The notes below the pieces were generated by a model. The model did no database searches. It was not told the origin of the DNA and was given only the letters and a program-made list of their open reading frames with translations. 40,854 bases of DNA from a virus, in the IMG/VR virus record IMGVR_UViG_3300042868_005714, positions 1 to 40,854 of that record; one strand, 5' to 3'. Below are positions 15,164 to 22,620 of the stretch, piece by piece; the stretch's first letter is position 1, and each line of letters opens with the position of its first letter. The translations under genes and the position numbers were made by a program.

Positions 15164-17108
15164 CGAATTTTTCCTGTAGCCAATTGAAGTCGTTGATTCG
15201 TCTTAACTCTTCTAGATTGTTTTTATTTTCTAAACCATATTGGCGGCCGGCTCTTGCTCCTGCTATGGAGTATTCACCAAACCGTGCATCTTGTCCCACA
15301 TTACACCATATGTCTAAACGTTGCTGTGTTTCTTCTTCGAACTGTCTTTCAATGGTGCGACTAGACAATTTACAACATTCCCTAAATGCTGAGCGCCACG
15401 TGGTAAATTCATCAGTGTTAAACCAGTTAGTGTTAGACACCGTATTCATAGTCTTGAACTTTTTAGATATACTGGTTGTCATGTCAGATGTATTAACATC
15501 CATGTTTAGTGTTAAATGCCGGGGTAATAGTTTGACTCCGCCGTTACCATATTCTAGATTATTGATAGGGTTTCTACTACGCCAAACATGAACGCAGTCA
15601 ATATCATAACTCGACATAACTAAATCAAAATTAAAATTATCCTCAACAACAGCATCGCCGTCTACTATCCATATCATATCAGTATCACACAACTCTGCTG
15701 CTTTAATGTGTGCCTGGTGAATTCCTTTAACTCCGTGTACTCGTTTTGCTCTGGGACATTTATCAAGCAATCTAAGATAGTTTTCTTCAGCATTGGTTTC
15801 ATTATAAGATATAAACACCACATCATATAAACGATGCTTGGATACTAGAATATCATGTTCTTTTTTCTCAATTAAAAATCTGTGATTAAACTCTCGTTGA
15901 CTAATAATTTTATCTTTAGAAAATAAGACAACACCGTTAGTGTAAATTTCAGAGTCGTTAAACAAATGTCTAAATGTATGATTTTCCGATCTATCATAAT
16001 CAAAAGTTGGATTATTGGGTTTAAAATACAGATCAAAAATAGTTGTGTCTATTATTTCTATTTCAGGCCAAATGCACCAGAACATGGGCTGCTGGTTAGT
16101 ATTGGTAATTTCTAAATATTCAGCATAATTATTAATGATATAAACAGGATATTCAAATTTACAAACTACTATATCGTGTTCTTTCTTGTCAACAGCGTAT
16201 TGTCTTTCAAATTCTTTTTTGGACAATGGTTTATATTTGCTACAAAGTATCACCCCATTTAGGTATAACTCTTCGCCGTTACACTGATTTTTAAAAACAT
16301 GATTTTCTCTACGATCATAACTGTTGTGATGACTAAAATATAGATTAAAAATCTCTTCGTTTAGAATCTTGATTCCGGGTGACACTACCCAAAACATATC
16401 GTCTGTTATTTGTTGATATTCTTCAAATGTGCTAGGACTATATACATTATACTTTTTTGGGGTCGAAGCTACAATATCTATTTCTTTTTTATCTGCAAAA
16501 AATCTGTGATGGAATTCTCTTTTAGATATTGTAACATTTTTAGGAAATAGACAAATACCATCGTGGTGATCGCCGTTTTTAAAAATATGCACAATATTAC
16601 AATTGTGTTTAGGTACTTTATAATCAAATTTAAAATTTGAATCAATTTCTACGTCGGGCCACACTGCCCAAAACATATCTGTGGTTGATTGTTTAACAGC
16701 GTTTACATATTCATCATATGTTGATATTTCAAAACTATTGTAACCCTTAGGCACACTGGCAACAATGTCTATTTCTTTTTTTTCTGTAAAAAATCTATTA
16801 TTAAATTCTCGTTGAGAAACTAATATTGATTTAGGAAATAAACATACTCCATCATAATGTTCACCGTTTTTAAAAACATGAACATACATATCGTCCCATT
16901 TTGTTGCAGTATATTCTGTTAAATTAAATGAATCGTTAAGAGTTATGTCGTCCCAAATAACCCAAAACATCTTAGTAAAAGATCTTGATTTTATTTCTTC
17001 ATAAGAAGTTATGTTTGACAATCGTTGAGCAATCGGATACTTAAACTTTATTGTTTGCCAGTCCAAGTCATTGCCTGCAGTTTTCGAAACATAAAAAATG
17101 TCATACAT
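15150..17108 (-). CDS. Glycosyltransferase-like protein with four degenerate GT-A-derived repeats
   Basis: The 652-aa protein has two parts. Residues 418-652 form a GT-A-like domain: YDVVFISYNETNAEENY, RVHGVKG (456-462), a DGD motif at 483-485 and GNGGVKLLPR (521-530), paralogous to the whole core of the gene at 17101-18018. Residues 1-417 consist of four tandem ~100-aa units that repeat the front half of the same fold (MFW at 47, 145, 238 and 342 aligning with MIW at 478), each ending near REFxxRFFxEKKE. In the units the DxD site reads WDD, WPD, SPG and WPE, so they are probably non-catalytic. I infer a processive or sugar-binding scaffold attached to one active site. Confidence 0.7.
   Translation of the reverse strand: MYDIFYVSKTAGNDLDWQTIKFKYPIAQRLSNITSYEEIKSRSFTKMFWVIWDDITLNDSFNLTEYTATKWDDMYVHVFKNGEHYDGVCLFPKSILVSQREFNNRFFTEKKEIDIVASVPKGYNSFEISTYDEYVNAVKQSTTDMFWAVWPDVEIDSNFKFDYKVPKHNCNIVHIFKNGDHHDGICLFPKNVTISKREFHHRFFADKKEIDIVASTPKKYNVYSPSTFEEYQQITDDMFWVVSPGIKILNEEIFNLYFSHHNSYDRRENHVFKNQCNGEELYLNGVILCSKYKPLSKKEFERQYAVDKKEHDIVVCKFEYPVYIINNYAEYLEITNTNQQPMFWCIWPEIEIIDTTIFDLYFKPNNPTFDYDRSENHTFRHLFNDSEIYTNGVVLFSKDKIISQREFNHRFLIEKKEHDILVSKHRLYDVVFISYNETNAEENYLRLLDKCPRAKRVHGVKGIHQAHIKAAELCDTDMIWIVDGDAVVEDNFNFDLVMSSYDIDCVHVWRSRNPINNLEYGNGGVKLLPRHLTLNMDVNTSDMTTSISKKFKTMNTVSNTNWFNTDEFTTWRSAFRECCKLSSRTIERQFEEETQQRLDIWCNVGQDARFGEYSIAGARAGRQYGLENKNNLEELRRINDFNWLQEKFDASK
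15858..17108 (-). repeat. Four tandem ~100-aa protein-level repeats
   Basis: Units cover residues 1-112, 113-209, 210-310 and 311-417 of the encoded protein. The shared pattern is DIVAS, then a YxEY turn, MFWxVWP, a short beta segment, HxFKNG, DGIxLFPK or NGVxLFSK, and a closing REFxxRF/KKE. Units 1 and 2 are most alike; 3 and 4 share longer loops (YFxxxN and YDRxENH). The units are homologous to the N-terminal half of the adjoining GT-A domain, which indicates repeated internal duplication of a partial domain. Confidence 0.75.
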
Positions 17109-18018
17109 TGGCAGGAACCGGCATTTTAAAATACGTATCGTTTAAATTCATAGTTTCATTATAGAGATCTAAAGTATACTTACTTTGACGTTCATCTAAC
17201 CAAGGCCAGTCTAATCCTAAATTAATTTTTATTTTGTCTCCTAGATCTTTTATTGCATCTACAAGACCTTCGCCGTTGACTTCTTCATATGGTCTTCCGT
17301 ATTGATTCCATATACCTCTAAGTATTTCAAAATCTCTAACGTCAACATAATTCCAGTTAGTACAATTAGCCATCCAGGTTCCTAATCTTGCACCGTAAAC
17401 TGCAAAGATTCCGTTTTCTTCATGGCTACCAACTGTGGACCACATACGTAATCTATGAATGTTATGCCACCATATTCTCTGTTGTATTTCTTGGGCCGGA
17501 ACCTTAACTCCGTCTAGCAGTGTCATTTTAACACCTTCACGGAACCCTGCTCGCCATGCTTGGAATGGCGATCCTGTAATAATACTTTCGCTAAATGTTA
17601 ATGGAAAATTTCTATATCCATCTTCCCAACAGAAATCTACCTGTCCGCGATCGCTGTCTGAATTCTCATGTGTTTTCATATTCAACACAAAGTCTTTACG
17701 CCAGATCTTTAATCCACCATTACCATATCGAAGACCGTTGATTGCGTTACGGCCGCACCATCCATAGACCTGAATCTTAGGATCACTCATATCAAGATCA
17801 ATGTTAAAAAATCTAGGATCTACAATGTTGTCAGCATCAACAGTGATAAACCAATCTGTTTCGCTGGCTTCGGCGGCGGCTTTATGAGCATGGTCTGAAC
17901 CTTTAACACCGTGAATACGTTTAGCCCAAGGAACTTTGTTGCATAAATCTGCATAGTGTAGATCTGCATTAGGTTCATCGTAACTTAAAAATACAACATC
18001 AAATTCAATAATTTTCAT
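17101..18018 (-). CDS. GT-A-fold glycosyltransferase-like protein (DAD motif)
   Basis: This 305-aa protein starts with FDVVFLSYDEPNADLHYADL, then RIHGVKG (34-40), the metal/nucleotide-sugar motif TVDADN with DAD at 61-63, GNGGLKIWRKDF (99-110) and AWRAGFREGVK. These match the C-terminal domain of the next gene almost segment by segment, so the two arose from one ancestor. GT-A enzymes of this kind transfer sugars from nucleotide donors; donor and acceptor are unknown. It probably supplies the active partner of the repeat-bearing paralogue. Its start overlaps the preceding stop (ATGA). Confidence 0.75.
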   Translation of the reverse strand: MKIIEFDVVFLSYDEPNADLHYADLCNKVPWAKRIHGVKGSDHAHKAAAEASETDWFITVDADNIVDPRFFNIDLDMSDPKIQVYGWCGRNAINGLRYGNGGLKIWRKDFVLNMKTHENSDSDRGQVDFCWEDGYRNFPLTFSESIITGSPFQAWRAGFREGVKMTLLDGVKVPAQEIQQRIWWHNIHRLRMWSTVGSHEENGIFAVYGARLGTWMANCTNWNYVDVRDFEILRGIWNQYGRPYEEVNGEGLVDAIKDLGDKIKINLGLDWPWLDERQSKYTLDLYNETMNLNDTYFKMPVPANV

Positions 18019-18632
18019 TTATATTCTATCACATAGTTTTTAAACAAGCGTCTAGTGTATACACTAAATTTAGGATAGTTGAAACCTGTAATCAACTTAT
18101 GGTTTCCAGTAAGATTGTTAATTGTAACACTTACTGTTTCAAAAAGCAAGTTTGGGTCGTTGTATTCTGTAATAAAAAATTGCATTTCAGTGTCGCCATC
18201 CCATACAATATTTCTTTTCTTTATCCCAGCCCTAGCCTTACATGTTCCCCCAAATTCTGAAGACATTTCTATTTTAAAAGTATTAAATTTTGAATCATAT
18301 TTAATATAGATATCTGGGTTTTTTATTTCAGAATCTTTCTTAGAAATAATTCTATGCAGCACATCGTCTATCTTATAGGTATTTTTTATTTCTGCTACTT
18401 CTAAAGTATTTGAATTTATATCAACTATGCAGTTGTTAATTTTAATTTCTGCATTAATTATAGATTCTGCCAATTCTTTATCTATAGATATTTTGTGTTT
18501 TTGATCTTTAAAGGCATGACTAGGACCTACACTAATTACCGCGCCAGTGTCGGGGTTAAAAACCGCAACAAATTTTACAGGAGGTAATTTGAAATTTGCA
18601 AGCCAATTATCAAAATCAATTATTTCTTCCAT
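18015..18632 (-). CDS. Conserved phage protein of unknown function (205 aa)
   Basis: A soluble, beta-rich protein with VAVFNPDTGAVISVGPSHAF (residues 22-41), IDDVLHRIISKK in the middle and NYPKFSVYTRRLFKNYVIEY at the C-terminus. I recall similar proteins next to glycosyltransferases in marine phage genomes, but no function. It has no membrane segment or cysteine motif. Its place between two pairs of glycosyltransferases suggests a substrate-binding or chaperone role for the same pathway. GAGGAAG precedes the ATG. Confidence 0.65.
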   Translation of the reverse strand: MEEIIDFDNWLANFKLPPVKFVAVFNPDTGAVISVGPSHAFKDQKHKISIDKELAESIINAEIKINNCIVDINSNTLEVAEIKNTYKIDDVLHRIISKKDSEIKNPDIYIKYDSKFNTFKIEMSSEFGGTCKARAGIKKRNIVWDGDTEMQFFITEYNDPNLLFETVSVTINNLTGNHKLITGFNYPKFSVYTRRLFKNYVIEYK

Positions 18633-19459
18633 AAAACTTCCTCGAGAATATTGATCATTTCCTTGTTAATTTTATCTTTTTCTACATAATGAACAATATC
18701 ATATTGTTGATAATTTCCTATTTTGAGTTCACCTTTTTGGTTTAGATAAAATCCTACATGATCACTCCAGCAATCAGCAGGCCATGGCCAATTCTGTATC
18801 ATAGGTTTCATATGTACAACTCGAGGAAACTCTAAAGGGTATGCAATATCATCGGTAATATCTAATATTTTAGCTGCCAAGGCAAAGGATTCATCTGTAC
18901 CTACAACTCGAGGTTTATGATCCGACAAGAAAATATTTGAAAATTCTATAGGATTTTTTATAATATATCTTCCTAGATCGAAAAATTCTTTAACTACTTC
19001 GCTGTCTTTTTTAAAAAAGGTATACATGCTGTAAAGATTAGGTAGATCGTTTTTTATAAATGTCTTTCGATAATAGTGATCAACAGCTATCTCTCCTCGA
19101 TAGGTGTAGCTTTTGTTAGCAACATATAATTCGCTGTTTTCAATAAAGTATTCGACCCAATGACTGTAGTCACGCATAAACAACATATCTACGTCTAGAC
19201 ATACAGTGTATTCAAACGGAGTAAGATGGTCCATCCAAGATCTGCCATCCCAGAATGTCTCTTGATTCCATTCTATTACATGATCAAAGACCCAACTGCT
19301 GTTCAAATCTTTAAGTTTTTGCTTGTCATTGATCACTAGTGCCACTTGATCAAACCCAGATTTTTGTGTATTTTTAATACTGATAGCCAAGGCATAGGCT
19401 AACTGTAAATAGTCCACAAATTCATTCTCTGCTACTACTAACAGATATCCGAATTTCAT
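18620..19459 (-). CDS. Glycosyltransferase-like protein with DVD motif
   Basis: A 279-aa protein with a Rossmann-like start (GYLLVVAENEFVDYLQLAYA), the metal site CLDVDMLF (D89 and D91), FYLN and PRVVGTDESFALAAK (about 183-197), then RVVHMKP. The plan resembles GT8-like nucleotide-sugar transferases, where a late His and Asp/Glu complete the site. It is a distant paralogue of the preceding gene in the operon, sharing the length and the DxD position. GGAGC precedes the ATG. Donor sugar unknown. Confidence 0.7.
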   Translation of the reverse strand: MKFGYLLVVAENEFVDYLQLAYALAISIKNTQKSGFDQVALVINDKQKLKDLNSSWVFDHVIEWNQETFWDGRSWMDHLTPFEYTVCLDVDMLFMRDYSHWVEYFIENSELYVANKSYTYRGEIAVDHYYRKTFIKNDLPNLYSMYTFFKKDSEVVKEFFDLGRYIIKNPIEFSNIFLSDHKPRVVGTDESFALAAKILDITDDIAYPLEFPRVVHMKPMIQNWPWPADCWSDHVGFYLNQKGELKIGNYQQYDIVHYVEKDKINKEMINILEEVLWKK

Positions 19460-20316
19460 ATTAGCTCCAGTAATTTATCGCCATGTCTTACTATACTCTG
19501 TTTATTCATTATATGAACGTCAATGTTCTGTATTAAAGCCGCACAATAATTCTCATCTAATTTTGGGGATACCAAAAAAGTTAATTTACCGGCATCTACA
19601 GAGTGTAATATATCTCTGTCTAGTAATGTTAACACGGGCGGTAAACATCCCAATGGCGACTGTTCAAATCCTGCCAATACATGTTTGGCCACACTAAATG
19701 CAATATCATTTCTGTATTGTTTTGAATCAAATCTGTATGTGTCGGCATAGTATTGGTAGTTATCTTTGACGTGACGTACTAGATCAAAAAACATTTTTGA
19801 ATTATCATTTTTTGTGAACATCACAGTAGTAGCCCAATACAATTTAATACCTACGTCCGAAACATATCTATCATGATATCCTAGTCGTTGATTATCATAG
19901 ATATCGTTGATAGATTCGCCAATCATAAAATCATTATCTATATCCCAATATTCTGCCAGTCTATTAGAAAATATAAGAAAGTCTGCGTCAATCAAAAGTG
20001 TTCGTTGGTATGGAGTAATGTCGTAGGCGGAATTTCTATTACCATTAATGAATTGCACTACACTACGTGCTGTGCCGTCATGTAATCCTCTAGAATTATT
20101 CGACTCGGGCCTAGCTACTATGAAAATATGTTCGAAAATTGTTTGAGCACGATCATATATCTTAGATTCTATCATCCAATCTACAGTGGGTTGATCAGTT
20201 ACCAGAGACACCGGCTGTCCAAGATATTTTTTAGCCAATCCTCCGGAGATAATCGCCATTAATGCATAATCTACAGTGCGATTGTTATGAGCGTAGATTA
20301 ATATACCTTTGGTCAT
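19456..20316 (-). CDS. Glycosyltransferase-like protein with DAD motif
   Basis: A 286-aa protein that starts with GILIYAHNNRTVDYALMAII, has TLLIDADFLIF with D110 and D112 as the likely DxD, GYHDRYVSDVGIKLYWATTV downstream, and YRNDIAFSVAKH (about 202-213). Overall layout equals that of the adjacent 279-aa protein, with which it overlaps by 4 nt (ATGA), so the two may be an old duplicate pair acting in sequence. Assignment to an exact CAZy family is not possible by eye. Confidence 0.7.
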   Translation of the reverse strand: MTKGILIYAHNNRTVDYALMAIISGGLAKKYLGQPVSLVTDQPTVDWMIESKIYDRAQTIFEHIFIVARPESNNSRGLHDGTARSVVQFINGNRNSAYDITPYQRTLLIDADFLIFSNRLAEYWDIDNDFMIGESINDIYDNQRLGYHDRYVSDVGIKLYWATTVMFTKNDNSKMFFDLVRHVKDNYQYYADTYRFDSKQYRNDIAFSVAKHVLAGFEQSPLGCLPPVLTLLDRDILHSVDAGKLTFLVSPKLDENYCAALIQNIDVHIMNKQSIVRHGDKLLELI

Positions 20317-20663
20317 TTTTCTAATAATTTTTCTACTGATCTACTTTTTTTGAGATTTTGATCTTGTTCAAAATATTCATTAGTAGCTTCAAAATATCTA
20401 TTAAAGCATTCATCTCGGAATGCAACTAAATCCTCGATCATTATAGGGGTTTCGTTTGTATCTAATAATACAACTCCACTACTTCTTCCGTTGACCAACA
20501 ACATTTCTATAAAAGTCAAAAGCGTTCTGTCAATTTGAAATAGTCCGCCATTATAACCTAGTGTTAGCTTGGCTGCGATTTTTTCTTTTAGAATCTTACG
20601 TTGGATTGAAAACGTCTGCCGGTAATTAGCAAACTCTAGAGCGTTTTTAAGTTGATCCTTCAT
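20313..20663 (-). CDS. Short conserved helical protein at the head of the operon (116 aa)
   Basis: A charged helical protein: KDQLKNALEFANYRQTFSIQ at the N-terminus, then a small beta segment (LTLGYNGGLFQIDRTLLTFI), VVLLDTNETPIMIEDL and the C-terminal KKSRSVEKLLEK. I recall homologues in marine T4-like phages, with no assigned role. It is the first gene after the only sizeable gap in this operon. AAGGA precedes its ATG but is contained in an inverted repeat, so its translation may be controlled by RNA structure. Confidence 0.7.
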   Translation of the reverse strand: MKDQLKNALEFANYRQTFSIQRKILKEKIAAKLTLGYNGGLFQIDRTLLTFIEMLLVNGRSSGVVLLDTNETPIMIEDLVAFRDECFNRYFEATNEYFEQDQNLKKSRSVEKLLEK

Positions 20664-20666
20664 GCA

Positions 20667-20719
20667 TTTTCCTTGATTATCTGCGCACTTTATTTAGCGG
20701 CTTAGAGATTCAAGGAAAA
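20667..20719 (-). promoter_or_regulatory. Late-promoter-like box inside an RBS-masking inverted repeat
   Basis: On the minus strand TTTTCCTTGA (20719-20710) pairs perfectly with TCAAGGAAAA (20676-20667), and ATCT/AGAT adds 4 bp after a two-base bulge. The 3' arm contains the AAGGA ribosome site of the gene at 20663. Between the arms lies CTAAATAA (20697-20690), two bases different from TATAAATA; with T4 late spacing it would start transcripts near 20684, after the 5' arm. Read-through RNA would fold and mask the site, while promoter-derived RNA could not. The repeat is seen directly; the promoter and the regulation are inferred from T4 examples. Confidence 0.55.
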
Positions 20720-20721
20720 AA

Positions 20722-21675
20722 TTAAGGTGCTATGGCCGAAATAGTAACTGTAGGCAATGTTACTGTAAAACTGCCCTGACTTGGTGGTACCAAAATACCT
20801 GTAGCATATTGTAAACTAACTGCTACTGTGAATGTCCCGTCTACCGAATCTGCGGGAGGAGGACTAAGAAACTCAAATAGATCTGTGTAGTTATCAACAA
20901 ACTCTATGTGCCATTCACCTTGGCGAGCCGTACCTGTAGAATTATTGCTTGCATCTAAAGTTCTAGCATATATTTTATAGGTGTTAGATCCGTAAGGACT
21001 AGATCCGCTTTGACTGTACCACAACTGTCGAGTGTTTGTACATCTATACCAGTTTTGGCCATCGTTGGGACTGGTACCAGTACCGGGATTATTACCGCCA
21101 TAGGTTTGCATACCAGCGGTGCTGAGAATAGATGTCCATTGTGTGTTCTGAGTGGTACCAGAGCCGCCGCTGCGTGATGCTGTAAATCGAATCTGACCAC
21201 CACTATTCCAAAAATATCTAGCTTGATTACTATCAGGCCATGTAGCGGTCACTGTACACTGTATAAGGCTAGACCAACTTGCACCGTATATTCCGGGCCA
21301 GGTAGTACTTGAGGGTGCAGAAGGAATGTTTGTAGCTGATTGACCAGCTCCTACATTGAATCTATTTGATATAAGTGTATTAGCTAATGTATCGTAGGTA
21401 GTAACTGGCGCATCTATAGCACTAAATCTCACTGTGTCGCCTTCTACTACGGTAACTGTAGAGGGATTAGATCCTACCTGATGTACGTAAGCACTGAAAA
21501 TATCGTATCTTAGATTAGCATACTCATTAATGGTAATAGAATTTCCTTCTGCTACCGCGGTGCTGACAAAGGGTTGTCCATAGCCAGAATTTCCCGATCC
21601 TGTACCGAGTACGCCGAGTACTTTGTTTCTAATATTGTTGTATTCTGCTTGGGTGATAATGTCATTTACTGGCAT
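20722..21675 (-). CDS. Putative virion structural protein (317 aa), paralogue of the next
   Basis: A Ser/Thr/Gly/Asn-rich, beta-type protein typical of tail appendages. It starts with a short helical part (ITQAEYNNIRNKVLGVLGTG), then YDTLANTLISNRF, ARYFWNSGGQIRFTASRSGG (about 152-171), NNSTGTA and VDNYTD, ending with DSVDGTFTVAVSL. The same landmarks in the same order occur in the adjacent 302-aa protein, so the two are tandem duplicates. It closes the tail module. No enzyme motif is visible. A 6-bp inverted repeat (21688-21693/21703-21708) sits in its leader. Confidence 0.6.
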   Translation of the reverse strand: MPVNDIITQAEYNNIRNKVLGVLGTGSGNSGYGQPFVSTAVAEGNSITINEYANLRYDIFSAYVHQVGSNPSTVTVVEGDTVRFSAIDAPVTTYDTLANTLISNRFNVGAGQSATNIPSAPSSTTWPGIYGASWSSLIQCTVTATWPDSNQARYFWNSGGQIRFTASRSGGSGTTQNTQWTSILSTAGMQTYGGNNPGTGTSPNDGQNWYRCTNTRQLWYSQSGSSPYGSNTYKIYARTLDASNNSTGTARQGEWHIEFVDNYTDLFEFLSPPPADSVDGTFTVAVSLQYATGILVPPSQGSFTVTLPTVTISAIAP

Positions 21676-21710
21676 GCGTTTGTCTTTGATTAAGTCTTAT
21701 ATTTAATCGA

Positions 21711-22619
21711 TTAACTGGCAGTGACCACAGAGAGCGAGTATGAAGGGCTAGCAATTGTAAAAGTTCCTGACGGTATAAGTGTTCCTGATGCTTTTAATTC
21801 TTCTACTGATATAGTCAGCGTTCCATCGACTGAGTCTCCCGGTGCTGGATTAGGGTCAAAACCAGCACCAGAATCAGTATAATTATCAGTTAAAGTTACT
21901 CTTAAAGTTAAAATAGTTGCCGTGCCTGTGGAATTGTTAGCTACATCAGTTTTGGCTTCTAATCGGTAATTATTAGCAGAATATGGTGTTGAAAGAGAAT
22001 TTTGATAATATATTTGAAAAGAACTAGTAAGAGTATAATAGTTCACTAATGGATCCGTGTCTGCACCAAATGATCGAATTCCTACTGCATTTAAAACATT
22101 AAGCCAGGCATTGTACTGGGCGGTGGTTGTGCCGCCGGTAATAGTTGTGTTGATTCTAACTTTGCCGCCGCTGTTAAAAAAATATCGTCCCTGATCTGCA
22201 GACGCAAATGTTACAGTTAGTGTAAATTGTGCAGATGAACTCCAAGCACTGGTGTAGGTTGCTGAACCTTTAGAACTAACCGCAGACTGAGTAGCTGCTA
22301 TCTGAAATATATTTTGATCTGCTGTGGTCAACAGAGTATCATAGTTGGTATTTGGATGACTAGCGCCGAACCCAATTACATCGCCAGCATTAACAGATAC
22401 AATATTTGGCAACTCTCCATTTTGATGATACAATATGTTAACAATGTCAGTTTTTAATAGATCCCACTGTACTCGAGTAATTTCATTGCCAGAAAATACA
22501 TCCGACGATAATACTGTTTGATTGTATCCTCTAGTGGTGGCCCCTGTGCCTAACAATGCCTCGGCTTTGTCTTGTATTGTTACAAACCCAGCGGCTGTGA
22601 TATCTGAGTTTAAAGACAT
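21711..22619 (-). CDS. Putative virion structural protein (302 aa), paralogue of the previous
   Basis: Shares with its neighbour the N-terminal helix (ITAAGFVTIQDKAEALLGTG), YDTLLTTADQNIF, GRYFFNSGGKVRINTTITGG, NNSTGTA, DNYTD and DSVDGTLTISVEEL. Identity appears moderate, so the duplication is not recent. Its ATG follows the upstream fibre gene's stop with one base between them (TAATATG). Composition and position favour a tail-fibre or tail-tip component; the exact role is unknown. Confidence 0.6.
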   Translation of the reverse strand: MSLNSDITAAGFVTIQDKAEALLGTGATTRGYNQTVLSSDVFSGNEITRVQWDLLKTDIVNILYHQNGELPNIVSVNAGDVIGFGASHPNTNYDTLLTTADQNIFQIAATQSAVSSKGSATYTSAWSSSAQFTLTVTFASADQGRYFFNSGGKVRINTTITGGTTTAQYNAWLNVLNAVGIRSFGADTDPLVNYYTLTSSFQIYYQNSLSTPYSANNYRLEAKTDVANNSTGTATILTLRVTLTDNYTDSGAGFDPNPAPGDSVDGTLTISVEELKASGTLIPSGTFTIASPSYSLSVVTAS

Positions 22620-22620
22620 A

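Noticed and set aside
7936-20663. A RiPP precursor peptide gene for the radical SAM proteins
   Set aside because: The genes abut or overlap with no free gap, and no short Cys/Gly-rich frame with a ribosome site was seen. A precursor elsewhere in the genome is not excluded.
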